64,000 bases of DNA from JB111 sp049856175 (GTDB lineage: Bacteria; Actinomycetota; Actinomycetes; Actinomycetales; Actinomycetaceae), in NCBI RefSeq assembly GCF_049856175.1, contig NZ_JBNDNA010000008.1, positions 62,001 to 126,000 of the forward strand, written 5' to 3'. Under the pieces are notes generated by a model. That model saw only the letters and a program-made list of their open reading frames with translations. It had not been told where the DNA came from and ran no database searches. Each line of letters starts with the position of its first letter. Positions within the stretch are counted from its first letter, which is position 1. The position numbers and the translations under genes were made by a program. Positions 34,482-42,934 of this stretch are shown here, one piece after another.

Positions 34482-36002
34482 GTGTCCGATCCGCACCGGT
34501 CAGAGCAGCACCCGCCACCGTCGACGGCCCCCGACCCTCCCGCGGCCGGGCCGCACGGAGCCGGGGAGCACCCGGGCCTGGACGACCACGCCGACACGTG
34601 GGACGTCGTCGTGCTCGGCGCCGGCCCGGTCGGTGAGAACGTCGCCGACCAGGCCGTGCGGGGCGGGTTGTCCGCGGTGGTCGTCGAGGCCGAGCTCGTC
34701 GGCGGCGAGTGCTCGTACTGGGCGTGCATGCCCTCGAAGGCGCTGCTGCGCAGCGGGGAGGCGCGCCGGGCCGCCCTGGCCGTCGACGGTGCGCGGCAGG
34801 CCGTCACCGGAGGGCTGGACGTCGAGGCCGTCCTGCGGCGGCGGACCTCCTTCACGTCCGACTGGGACGACGCCGGGCAGGTCGACTGGCTGCGCTCCGC
34901 CGGCATCGACCTCGTGCGCGGCCGCGGGCGGCTCAGCGGCGTGCGGGAGGTGACGGTCGCGGCGCCGGGCGGCGAGGAGCGCGTCCTGCGCGCCCGGCAC
35001 GCCGTCGCGCTCGCCACGGGCTCACGCCCGCACCTCCCGGACGTGCCGGGCCTGGCGGCGGCGCGGCCGTGGACCAACCGCGAGGCGGTGTCGGCGCAGG
35101 AGGTCCCGGGCAGTCTCGTCGTCGTCGGCGGGGGCGTCGTCGGTTGCGAGCTGGCGGTGGCATTCACGGACCTGGGGGCCGAGGTGACGGTCCTCGCGCG
35201 CTCCGGCCTGCTCGGCGGCTACGAGCCGTTCGCCGGTGAGGCCGTGGCCGAGTCCCTCGCGGAGCTCGGGGCAGACGTCCGCACCGGGGTCTCGGCGACC
35301 GAGGTGAGCCGCGGGTCCGACGGCGTCACGGTCCGGTGCGACGACGGGCGGACCGTGACCGCGGAGCAGATCCTCGTGGCGACCGGGCGCGAGCCGCAGC
35401 CGGACCTGGGTCTCGACGTCGCCGGCCTGCCCGAGGGCTGGGTGGAGGTCGACAGCACCCTCCGCGCCCTGGGTCCGGACGGCGACCCGCTGGCGTGGCT
35501 GTACGCCGTGGGGGACGCCAACCACCGCAGCCCGCTCACCCACCAGGGCAAGTATCAGGCCCGTGCGGCGGGCGCGGCGATCGTCGCTCGCGCGGCGGGC
35601 GTCGCGGTGGAGGACGAGCCCTGGGGCATGCACGCCGCGACGGCGGACGACGCCGCCACACCGCAGGTGGTGTTCACCGACCCCCAGGTGGCGAGCGTGG
35701 GCCGGACGGCGGCGCAGGCCGAGCGGGACGGGGTCCCCGTGCGCGTGGTGGACCAGGACCTCGGCACGGTCGCGGGGGCGGCGCTGCACGCCGACGGCTA
35801 CGCCGGGCGGGTGCGGATGGTCGTCGACGAGGAGCGGGAGGTGATCGTCGGCATGACGTTCGTCGGTCCCGACGTCGCCGAGCTCCTGCACGCCGCCACG
35901 ATCGCGGTGGTCGCCGAGGTGCCGCTGGACCGGCTGTGGCACGCCGTGCCCGCCTACCCGACGATGAGCGAGGTCTGGCTCCGGCTGCTCGAGGCCTGGT
36001 GA
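34482..36002 (+). CDS. Dihydrolipoamide-dehydrogenase-like pyridine nucleotide-disulphide oxidoreductase
   Basis: The 506-residue flavoprotein has an FAD motif VVVLGAGPVGENVAD, the redox-active disulphide GGECSYWACMPSK (C-x4-C), and NAD-binding VVVGGGVVGCELA. The FAD-binding YAVGDANHRSPLTHQGKYQ and the C-terminal HAVPAYPTMSE dyad are also present. It is a class I disulphide reductase. It has a 40-residue Pro/His-rich N-terminal extension, and no lipoyl or 2-oxoacid dehydrogenase genes are nearby, so a different disulphide substrate is possible. The GTG at 34482 follows GAGGG; TAGGCT at 34439-34444 is a candidate -10. Confidence 0.87.
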   Translation: MSDPHRSEQHPPPSTAPDPPAAGPHGAGEHPGLDDHADTWDVVVLGAGPVGENVADQAVRGGLSAVVVEAELVGGECSYWACMPSKALLRSGEARRAALAVDGARQAVTGGLDVEAVLRRRTSFTSDWDDAGQVDWLRSAGIDLVRGRGRLSGVREVTVAAPGGEERVLRARHAVALATGSRPHLPDVPGLAAARPWTNREAVSAQEVPGSLVVVGGGVVGCELAVAFTDLGAEVTVLARSGLLGGYEPFAGEAVAESLAELGADVRTGVSATEVSRGSDGVTVRCDDGRTVTAEQILVATGREPQPDLGLDVAGLPEGWVEVDSTLRALGPDGDPLAWLYAVGDANHRSPLTHQGKYQARAAGAAIVARAAGVAVEDEPWGMHAATADDAATPQVVFTDPQVASVGRTAAQAERDGVPVRVVDQDLGTVAGAALHADGYAGRVRMVVDEEREVIVGMTFVGPDVAELLHAATIAVVAEVPLDRLWHAVPAYPTMSEVWLRLLEAW

Positions 36003-36018
36003 GACGGCTGCCGGGCGA

Positions 36019-37752
36019 TCAGCGCAGGATCGTCTGCCCGGCCTCGTCCTCGTCCTCCGACCACGGGTCGTCCCACTCCAGGAGCGACTCGCCGACGCGC
36101 AGCACGGCACCCTCCGGCACCACGACCTCGCGCCACGGCTCGAGCCTGCTCACCGACCCGTCCTCGGCCACGTAGAAGGTGCCGTTCGTGGAGGCCCGGT
36201 CGATCGCGTGGAGGCCCGCGCCGGTGAGGCGGACCGACAGGTGCGTCTTGGACATCGACGGGTCCGGGACGACCATGAGGTTGTCGACGAGCTCCCCCGC
36301 CCTCGGCTCCGGGTCGCGGCCGACCAGGGTGATCCCGCCGTCGAGGAGGTAGCCGCCGACGCGCACGTCCGGCACCTCCTCCCACTCCCCCGTCTCCCGC
36401 CACGCCGGCGCGGAGTGCGCGCCGAGCGCGGCGTGGGTGCCCGTGGTGCGCGGGCCGGGCTCGGCGGTGACCGGCGCTGCGTCGGGGCTGACCGCGCCGG
36501 GCGGGGTCGCCGCGCGCGGCTCGCCCATCGGGCCACCGACCGGAGGGCCCGGGTACGGGTGGCCATGACCGTGCCCGTCGTAGGACGCGGCGGCGTGCGC
36601 GCCGGACGGCGAAGGGTCCTGCGCGCCGTGGCGCGCGGGGGCGTGCGAGCCGCTGCCCGGCGGGGTGACGTGCGGCTGCGGGTCGTAGCCTCCCGCGGGC
36701 GGCCACCCGGTGCCGGAGCCCGGGCCGCCGTGTTCCGCCGGGCCGCGGCCCGGTGCGCCGTAGCCGTCCGCGCCGTACCCAGGTGCGTAGCCGTGCCCGT
36801 GGTCACCGGGCCCGCCGTACCCGGCCGCGTAGCCGTGCCCGTGGTCACCGGGCCCGCCGTACCCGGCCGCGTAGCCGTGCCCGTGGTCACCGGGCCCGCC
36901 GTGATGGCGCTCCCCGTGGCCCTCGACGCCCGAGACCGGCGGCGCCAGCACGGGCGCGTCGTCCGACCACCGGTCCCCGGCACCGTCCTCGCGGGCGGAA
37001 TCCCCGGCCCCGGTCACGTCGATGCCCGCGCGGCGCAGGGTCCACACACGGGCGCCCTGACCGCCCGGACCGAGGCCGCCGTTGCGAGCCACGGTGAGCC
37101 GCCATGCGCCCAGTCCTGCCGCGACGGCGAGCCACCAGCAGGCCACCGCGCGCACCAGCGCGGCCACCATGGCACCGAGGATGGCCTCGTTGGCGTAGGG
37201 GCGCGTCTGCTCGACGACCGGACCGATCGCCATCGCCGTGGCTGCCACGGTCGCGAGGATCGCCAGCCCCGCCCCGACCTGGCGCAGCCGCACCGGGCCG
37301 GGAGGCAGCAGCCGGCCGACCTCCTCGACCGCCTGGTGCTGCCGCGCGGTGAGCGGCCCGGCGCGCCGTTGGCGCCGGCCGTCCTCGGTCACCACGGTCG
37401 GGAGGACCGCCCAGGCGAGCGTGCCGGCGATCGCCGGGTTCCCGGCCCGCATGAGCAGGATCGCCAGGACCGCGGCGGCCAGGACGAGGACGATCCCGAC
37501 GATCACGAGGACCGGTGCCTGGAGCGGGCCCCACGGCTCTCCGGCGATTCCCGGGCGCAGCATGAGGCTCCCGACGACGGCGAGCGCCAGCGCGAGAAGC
37601 CCACCGAGCGCGCGCGGGACCGACGTGGCGGCCGGGTACAGGTCTCGCAGCGCCGTCTGGCGCTGCATGAGGACCGAGCTGAAGGTGGCCCAGTCGCGCC
37701 GGACGGCGGACGGGTGGGCGGCACGGCGGACCGCCGACGTGGAACCAGGCAT
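36019..37752 (-). CDS. Multi-TM FHA-domain protein with Gly/His repeat linker
   Basis: The 577-residue protein has four or five transmembrane helices in its first 240 residues. A flexible Gly/His/Pro linker follows, including three tandem copies of GGPGDHGHGYA(A/P)GY. A C-terminal FHA domain (about 463-560) shows TLVGRDPE, SKTHLSV and STNGTFYV, the phosphothreonine-binding residues. It is the last gene of the large minus-strand cluster, 35 bases after the transglutaminase-like gene. It probably docks a Thr-phosphorylated partner, made by the cluster's kinase, at the membrane. The transmembrane part is unclassified. Confidence 0.85.
   Translation of the reverse strand: MPGSTSAVRRAAHPSAVRRDWATFSSVLMQRQTALRDLYPAATSVPRALGGLLALALAVVGSLMLRPGIAGEPWGPLQAPVLVIVGIVLVLAAAVLAILLMRAGNPAIAGTLAWAVLPTVVTEDGRRQRRAGPLTARQHQAVEEVGRLLPPGPVRLRQVGAGLAILATVAATAMAIGPVVEQTRPYANEAILGAMVAALVRAVACWWLAVAAGLGAWRLTVARNGGLGPGGQGARVWTLRRAGIDVTGAGDSAREDGAGDRWSDDAPVLAPPVSGVEGHGERHHGGPGDHGHGYAAGYGGPGDHGHGYAAGYGGPGDHGHGYAPGYGADGYGAPGRGPAEHGGPGSGTGWPPAGGYDPQPHVTPPGSGSHAPARHGAQDPSPSGAHAAASYDGHGHGHPYPGPPVGGPMGEPRAATPPGAVSPDAAPVTAEPGPRTTGTHAALGAHSAPAWRETGEWEEVPDVRVGGYLLDGGITLVGRDPEPRAGELVDNLMVVPDPSMSKTHLSVRLTGAGLHAIDRASTNGTFYVAEDGSVSRLEPWREVVVPEGAVLRVGESLLEWDDPWSEDEDEAGQTILR
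36787..36912 (-). repeat. 42-bp in-frame tandem repeat in the FHA protein
   Basis: Three 42-base units encode the 14-residue GGPGDHGHGYAAGY repeat. The first two boundaries are exact and the last unit is slightly diverged. Copy number probably varies between strains. Confidence 0.8.
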
Positions 37753-37787
37753 GGGATCAGTGTGCACCGACCTGCCCGCGTGCACGG

Positions 37788-40415
37788 TCAGGGCCTGGAC
37801 CCCGGCTGCCGCCGGCCGCGACGCCGGCGCAGCGAGCGCGTGGACAGCCGCGAGCGCCACCAGCGCCGACGCCCCGCCGCCGCGCGCATGCGCTCGAGGG
37901 TCTCGTCGACCTCCGCCCACAGCTTCTCGACGTCGCGGTCGTCCGGCTCGCGGTACCCGAAGGCCTGTGCGTCCGTCCGCCTGGCCAGGCCGCGAAGGTC
38001 GACGGCGCTGAGGTCGATCGGGTTGGCAACCGCGGACCCGTCGCCGGCCGCGCTCCCGGGTTCTGCGTCGCCGTCCGGTGCGGTCTCGCCGCCGCCCGGG
38101 GCGGTCGACCCCGGGGGGCGCACCCGGTCGGGGTCCTCCCCGCCGCGACGTCGCGCGCTGCGACCGGGGTCCGAGACGGGCCGTCCCGTGCCCCAGGCCG
38201 CTCCCCCGGGACCGGTGGCGGTCCGACCGACGCTCGACGCCGCACCTGCGGAACCGGCTCCGACGCCGCCTGCTCCCGCCGCGGCAGCGCCCGGGCCGGT
38301 CGAGCCGGCGGGACCGGCTCCACCCGACCCCCCGAGCGAGCGCTCGACGGCTCCGGCCGCGACGGACCGGGTGGCGCCACCGGGCACGAGGGCACCGAGG
38401 TCGCGGGTGACGTCGACGATCTCGGACCACCCCCCGACCGCGCGGTGCGTGGTCGTGCCGCGGGTGCGACGGCGCCTGCGCCGCGTGGCCTTCCACGCGA
38501 GGATGACGACGACGGGCGCCAGCAGCAGGAGCAGCAGTCCGCCCCCGGCGGCGGCGACGATCACCCAGACGATCGACAGCCGGCTCTCCCGCTCGTCGGG
38601 CTCCTCGCGCACGTCGACGTCCTGGCGGGCGGCCGGCGGGGCGTCGGGCGGCTCGAGCACGGGCGGCGGCGGCTGGAGGACCTGCGGCTGGGGCTGCTCC
38701 TGCGGCTCGAGGTTCTGCTCCTGCCAGATGCGGTCCTCGTCCGGCGTGGGGAAGAAGGGCACCCAGCCGTACTGCTCGAACGGCACCTCGACCCAGGCCG
38801 TGACGTCCTCGCCGGCGACCTGGATCGCGCCCGTCCCGTTCGGCACCTCGAAGCCGATGACCACGCGCGCGGGGATCTGCATCGAGCGCAGCATGAGCGC
38901 CATGAGCGCGGCGTACTGCTCCTGGTCGCCGACCATCGCCGGCCCGGTGAGCATGGCGTCGAGCCGCGCGGCGCCGTGGCCCGCGAGCGACGGCGTGTCC
39001 CCCTCGAGCCCGTGGCTGAAGTAGCCCTGCCTAAGGCCGGACTCGACGGCCTGGATGCGGGCGAGTGTCGTCGTCGCGTCGGCGGCGAGGATCGAGGCCT
39101 CGGTGGCGATCGAGTCCGGCACCGTCACGGGCGGCAGGGCCCGGTCGTCGACGGGGGCGGCCGAGAGCGCGCCCAGGTCCGGCCGTTCGACGGGCGCCGC
39201 CAGGAGCGTGTACCGGTCCCCCGGGCGCAGCCCGGCCTCGACGAGCCCGACGCCGGCGACCGGGTTGACGTACAGCGACCGCGCGAGGTCCGTGGAGCGC
39301 TCGGAGGTGAAGGTGATGTCGGAGATCCGGCCCGCGACCGGCACCCACACGTCGCGGTACTCCCCGATCGTCACGTCGATCTCCTCCGCGCCGGGCAGTC
39401 CCTCCTCGACGGCGGCGCCGATGCGCTGGAACTCCCCGGTGCCCGCCTCGCCGCCCGGGGCCACCGTGAAGGCGGTGCCGTCGTAGGAGTCCATCGCGGC
39501 GAGCCGGACGAGCTCGCCGGGCTCGAGCCCGTCGACGGTGAGCACCGTGTCGGTGAGGTGGTCCTTGAGGTAGGCGCGGAACCCGGCGAGCGGGCTCGGG
39601 TAGTCGCGCAGATCCGGCGGCGGGGCCACGTGGTCCCGGACGACCGTGCGCCGGTCCTCGTCCTGCCAGAGCAGGCCCGTGACACCGCCCGCGACGAGCG
39701 CGACGACGAGGAGCACCGCCGTGGCGACCGGCCGCTCCGTGTGCAGCCGGTTCGACCGGCGCGACGCCCACACGAGCGCGACGACGGCGAAGGCGAGTCC
39801 GACCGGGACCGCGAGCCCGGTGTCCCGGGTGCCGAGCAGGACGCTGCCGGGCAGCACGGCCAGCGGCACGAGCGCGGCGAGCGTGGGCCGCCGGGTGCGT
39901 TGCGCGATCGTCATCGCGAGCGCCGAGCCGACCACGCCGACCACGAGCGGGACCGTGAGGACGGCCCCGGTCGCGCCGACGGGCGCGAGGATCGTCACCA
40001 GGTCCTTCCAGGAGGTGACGACGCCCTGGCCGACGGCCCCGATGCTCGCCGGGGTGGGCAGCCAGCCGACGAGTGCCTCCACCGGCGCGGCCACCCCGGT
40101 GAGGAGCACGAGGGCCAGCAGCACGGCGAGGAGCGTGACGAGCGCGCCCCAGCGCCGCCACGCGGACAGCAGGGCGATCCCGGACCCGGCGGCGACGGCC
40201 AGGAGCGCGAGCACGACGAACCGGCCGACCCCGTAGGCGGGCCAGAGCGGCGCGAGCGCGAGCAGCATGAGCAGCGGGACCGCGACGGCGTCCCATACGC
40301 GCATCCGGGCCCGACGCCGAAGTGCCGCACGGGTCGGTGCGTCGCCCCGGTAGGCGAGCGCCTCGCTGGCCTCCCGGGTCCGACGGCCCTCCTCGAGGGC
40401 GGAGGGGGCGTTCAC
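37788..40415 (-). CDS. TgpA-like transglutaminase-fold membrane protein lacking the catalytic triad
   Basis: The 875-residue protein has about six N-terminal helices (residues 40-255), a periplasmic part with a transglutaminase-like core, another helix near 645-670, and a long Ala/Gly-rich cytoplasmic tail. The core motif normally reads G-x-C-E-Q-F; here it is GDQEQYAALMALMLRS, so the nucleophile Cys is Gln498. The His of the AWVEV strand is Thr539 and the Asp of the DPTP motif is Phe555. All three catalytic residues are replaced while the scaffold (IPARVVIGFE, GWVPFFPTP) is kept. It is probably a binding rather than a cross-linking protein. GTG 40415 overlaps the DUF58 stop. Confidence 0.9.
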   Translation of the reverse strand: MNAPSALEEGRRTREASEALAYRGDAPTRAALRRRARMRVWDAVAVPLLMLLALAPLWPAYGVGRFVVLALLAVAAGSGIALLSAWRRWGALVTLLAVLLALVLLTGVAAPVEALVGWLPTPASIGAVGQGVVTSWKDLVTILAPVGATGAVLTVPLVVGVVGSALAMTIAQRTRRPTLAALVPLAVLPGSVLLGTRDTGLAVPVGLAFAVVALVWASRRSNRLHTERPVATAVLLVVALVAGGVTGLLWQDEDRRTVVRDHVAPPPDLRDYPSPLAGFRAYLKDHLTDTVLTVDGLEPGELVRLAAMDSYDGTAFTVAPGGEAGTGEFQRIGAAVEEGLPGAEEIDVTIGEYRDVWVPVAGRISDITFTSERSTDLARSLYVNPVAGVGLVEAGLRPGDRYTLLAAPVERPDLGALSAAPVDDRALPPVTVPDSIATEASILAADATTTLARIQAVESGLRQGYFSHGLEGDTPSLAGHGAARLDAMLTGPAMVGDQEQYAALMALMLRSMQIPARVVIGFEVPNGTGAIQVAGEDVTAWVEVPFEQYGWVPFFPTPDEDRIWQEQNLEPQEQPQPQVLQPPPPVLEPPDAPPAARQDVDVREEPDERESRLSIVWVIVAAAGGGLLLLLLAPVVVILAWKATRRRRRRTRGTTTHRAVGGWSEIVDVTRDLGALVPGGATRSVAAGAVERSLGGSGGAGPAGSTGPGAAAAGAGGVGAGSAGAASSVGRTATGPGGAAWGTGRPVSDPGRSARRRGGEDPDRVRPPGSTAPGGGETAPDGDAEPGSAAGDGSAVANPIDLSAVDLRGLARRTDAQAFGYREPDDRDVEKLWAEVDETLERMRAAAGRRRWWRSRLSTRSLRRRRGRRQPGSRP

Positions 40416-41842
40416 AGCGCCGCCATGTGCAGCCCGCGGGTGAGCTCGTCGAGGTGGGGCACGGTGACGACCGTGACCGGCCCGACGGCGGCCACGCTCG
40501 GCTCGACGTAGGGGTCGGCGCGCACGGCGAGGGCCCGCATGCCGACGGGCAGCACGGAGCCGGCGGCCCGGATGTCCCGCAGCGGCACGGGCGAGCCGCA
40601 CACCAGGACGGCGAGCGTGGCACGCGCGTGGGACAGGGCGATCTCGCGGGCCATGTCGACGACCTCGGTGCGGGTCGGCGTCATCGTCAGCCGGGTCAGG
40701 GCGTCGAGCAGCGCGCGCGGCGACACCGTCGGCAGCGGGCTGCCCGTGGTGAGGACGGTGAGCTCCTTGTCCTCGGTGATCGCCTGGAGCCCGAGCGAGC
40801 CGACGGTGGACACGACGGTCTCGAACTCGTCGGGCTCGTCGTAGTCGGCGGCCGAGGTGCTCAGGGCCACCACCACGTGGCTGCGCCTGGACTCCTCGAA
40901 CTGGCGGACCATGAGCGTGCCGGTGCGGGCGGAGGTGCGCCAGTGGATGTAGCGCCGGTCGTCGCCCGGGGCGTACTCCCGCAGCGCGTGGAACGACAGG
41001 TCGGACTCGGTGAGCTCGGCGGTGGGGCGCCCCTCGAGGTCGTGCAGGAGTCCCGCCGACGCCGGCGCGAGGCGGACGGTGCGCGGGTGGACGTACATCT
41101 CGAGGACCTCGGTCCACGTGCGCGCGGAGCGCACGAGGCCCAGCGGGTCGCCGCGGACGGTGCGGGCCGGACCGATGTCGACCACTGAGCGCCGCTGCGT
41201 GGGCACGGCGAGGAGCTCCTCGACGGAGTCCCGCGCGGCGAGCCCGGGCAGCGGGATGGCGACCTGGCCGGGGCCGACGGGGATTTCCAGGCGCGCCGCC
41301 GAGGTGGAGCGCGCGCCGGTGTTGGTGACGATGACGCCGGCCAGCGCCCGGTCCCCCACCGTGACGCGGCGGTCCGAGAGCCGCAGGTCCACCGAGTAGC
41401 TCTGCCGTCCCACGGTGAAGGCGACCGCGACGGCGAACAGCGCCAGCAGCGCCACCCCGCCGGCCATCGCCTCGCCCCAGCCGAGCACGAGGGCGACGAC
41501 GAGTCCGGCCAGGCCCAGGCCGAGCGCCGTCCAGCCGAGCGCGGAGACGCCGCCGAGGACGCGGGCGACCTCCCGGCGCGGGCCGATGGTGCGCTCGAGC
41601 GCCGTCGTCAGCCCGGGGATCGCGCCCACCCGGGCGCGGGCTGACGTGCGCCAGCGGCCCGTGGTGGAGCCGCCGGAGGTCATCGACCCGATCGAGTACG
41701 GCGAATGGGCCGAACCGGGCGAGGGACCGGTGGGCGGCAATCCGGTGTACGGGGAGGCCGCGGAGCCGGGACGTTCGGCGGGGTCGTGGACGACCGCGTG
41801 CCGCTCGACCGCCTCCGGGACGTCGGGGCGGGAGTCGTTCAC
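40412..41842 (-). CDS. DUF58 domain membrane protein
   Basis: The 476-residue protein has two transmembrane helices (about 97-138), a beta-rich middle, and the DUF58 signature DRRYIHWRTSARTGTLMVRQFEES. A von-Willebrand-A-like fold follows. DUF58 proteins are near-constant partners of MoxR AAA ATPases and TgpA-type transglutaminases and probably act as adaptors. GTG 41842 overlaps the MoxR stop by 4 bases, and its own stop overlaps the next gene. The N-terminal 65 residues are Pro/Ser-rich. Confidence 0.9.
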   Translation of the reverse strand: MNDSRPDVPEAVERHAVVHDPAERPGSAASPYTGLPPTGPSPGSAHSPYSIGSMTSGGSTTGRWRTSARARVGAIPGLTTALERTIGPRREVARVLGGVSALGWTALGLGLAGLVVALVLGWGEAMAGGVALLALFAVAVAFTVGRQSYSVDLRLSDRRVTVGDRALAGVIVTNTGARSTSAARLEIPVGPGQVAIPLPGLAARDSVEELLAVPTQRRSVVDIGPARTVRGDPLGLVRSARTWTEVLEMYVHPRTVRLAPASAGLLHDLEGRPTAELTESDLSFHALREYAPGDDRRYIHWRTSARTGTLMVRQFEESRRSHVVVALSTSAADYDEPDEFETVVSTVGSLGLQAITEDKELTVLTTGSPLPTVSPRALLDALTRLTMTPTRTEVVDMAREIALSHARATLAVLVCGSPVPLRDIRAAGSVLPVGMRALAVRADPYVEPSVAAVGPVTVVTVPHLDELTRGLHMAAL

Positions 41843-42846
41843 GAGCGGTCGTGGTCCCCGGCGACCTGTCGGTGGGCGGGCGGCTCGACCTGCTCGAGGA
41901 CCGTGCCGAGCGCGCCGGCCGCCGTCGCCCCGTCGAACTGGGCCTCGGCCTCCATCACCATGCGGTGACCGAGCACGGGCTCCGCGAGCTCGCGGACGTC
42001 GTCGGGCAGGACGTAGCCCCGGCCCTGGGAGGCGGCCCAGGTCTTGGCGCAGCGCACGAGCGCGAGCGCGCCGCGCACGGAGACGCCGACCTCGACGCCG
42101 GGGGCCGTCCGGGTCGCGGTGACGAGTCGGGAGATGTAGTCCGCGATCGCGGGGTCGACGTGGACCCGGCCGGACATCCGCACCATCTCGGTGACGACCT
42201 CGGCGGTGACGACGGCGCGCAGCTCGGCGGCCCGGTCGCGCACCGAGGCGCCCGTGAGGATGGCGACGGTCGAGTCGTGGTCCGGGTAGCCCACGGACGT
42301 CTTGATGAGGAAACGGTCGAGCTGGGCCTCGGGCAGGGCGTACGTGCCGGCCTGCTCGATGGGGTTCTGGGTGGCGAGCACGATGAACGGGTCGCCGACC
42401 TCGTGGGTGCGGCCCTCGGCGGTCACGCGGCCCTCCTCCATGACCTCCAGGAGTGCCGACTGGGTCTTCGGGGAGGCGCGGTTGATCTCGTCCGCGAGGA
42501 CGACGTTGGCGAAGATCGGTCCCGGGTGGAACTCGAAGGTCTTCTTCTCCTGGTCGTAGATCGACACGCCCGTGACGTCGGACGGGAGGAGGTCGGGCGT
42601 GAACTGGATGCGCGAGCTCGTGGCCCGCAGCGTCTGGGCCAGCGAGCGGGCGAGCTGGGTCTTGCCCGTGCCCGGGTAGTCCTCGAGCAGGACGTGGCCG
42701 CCGGCCAGCAACGCGGTGACGACGAGCCGGACGACGCCGGTCTTGCCGACCACGGCCCGGCCGACGTTGTCGACGACGCGGTCGAACGTGCTCGCGTACC
42801 AGGCGGCCTGCTCCTCGGAGAGCTGCTCGAGGGTGACGGCGGTCAT
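41839..42846 (-). CDS. MoxR-family AAA ATPase
   Basis: This AAA+ ATPase of 335 residues has Walker A DYPGTGKTQ, Walker B VVLADEINRASPKTQSALLE, sensor 1 VLATQNPIEQAGTYALPEAQ and the sensor 2 lid domain. MoxR proteins act as chaperones that mature or activate partner complexes, usually with a VWA/DUF58 protein, as encoded next. The ATG at 42846 has GAGAGGA about 5 bases upstream. It is the first of three tightly overlapping genes (MoxR, DUF58, TgpA-like). Confidence 0.93.
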   Translation of the reverse strand: MTAVTLEQLSEEQAAWYASTFDRVVDNVGRAVVGKTGVVRLVVTALLAGGHVLLEDYPGTGKTQLARSLAQTLRATSSRIQFTPDLLPSDVTGVSIYDQEKKTFEFHPGPIFANVVLADEINRASPKTQSALLEVMEEGRVTAEGRTHEVGDPFIVLATQNPIEQAGTYALPEAQLDRFLIKTSVGYPDHDSTVAILTGASVRDRAAELRAVVTAEVVTEMVRMSGRVHVDPAIADYISRLVTATRTAPGVEVGVSVRGALALVRCAKTWAASQGRGYVLPDDVRELAEPVLGHRMVMEAEAQFDGATAAGALGTVLEQVEPPAHRQVAGDHDRS

Positions 42847-42886
42847 GGGGTCCTCTCGGTGGTGCGGGGAAGGGACGGACGGGGCG

Positions 42887-42934
42887 GCGGGCGGGTCAGC
42901 GGGTGGCGATGCGGGACGACCCGCGGCCGCCCGC
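42887..42934 (-). terminator. Nested hairpins between the giant gene and moxR
   Basis: Outer arms GCGGGCGG/CCGCCCGC (42887-42894 with 42927-42934) enclose an inner GCGGG-ACGA-CCCGC hairpin (42911-42924). They start right at the giant gene's stop codon. They may lower read-through into moxR. Confidence 0.5.

Noticed and set aside
34482..36002. Mercuric reductase
   Set aside because: There is no N-terminal heavy-metal-binding domain and no C-terminal vicinal cysteine pair; the C-terminus carries the disulphide-reductase His/Glu dyad instead.
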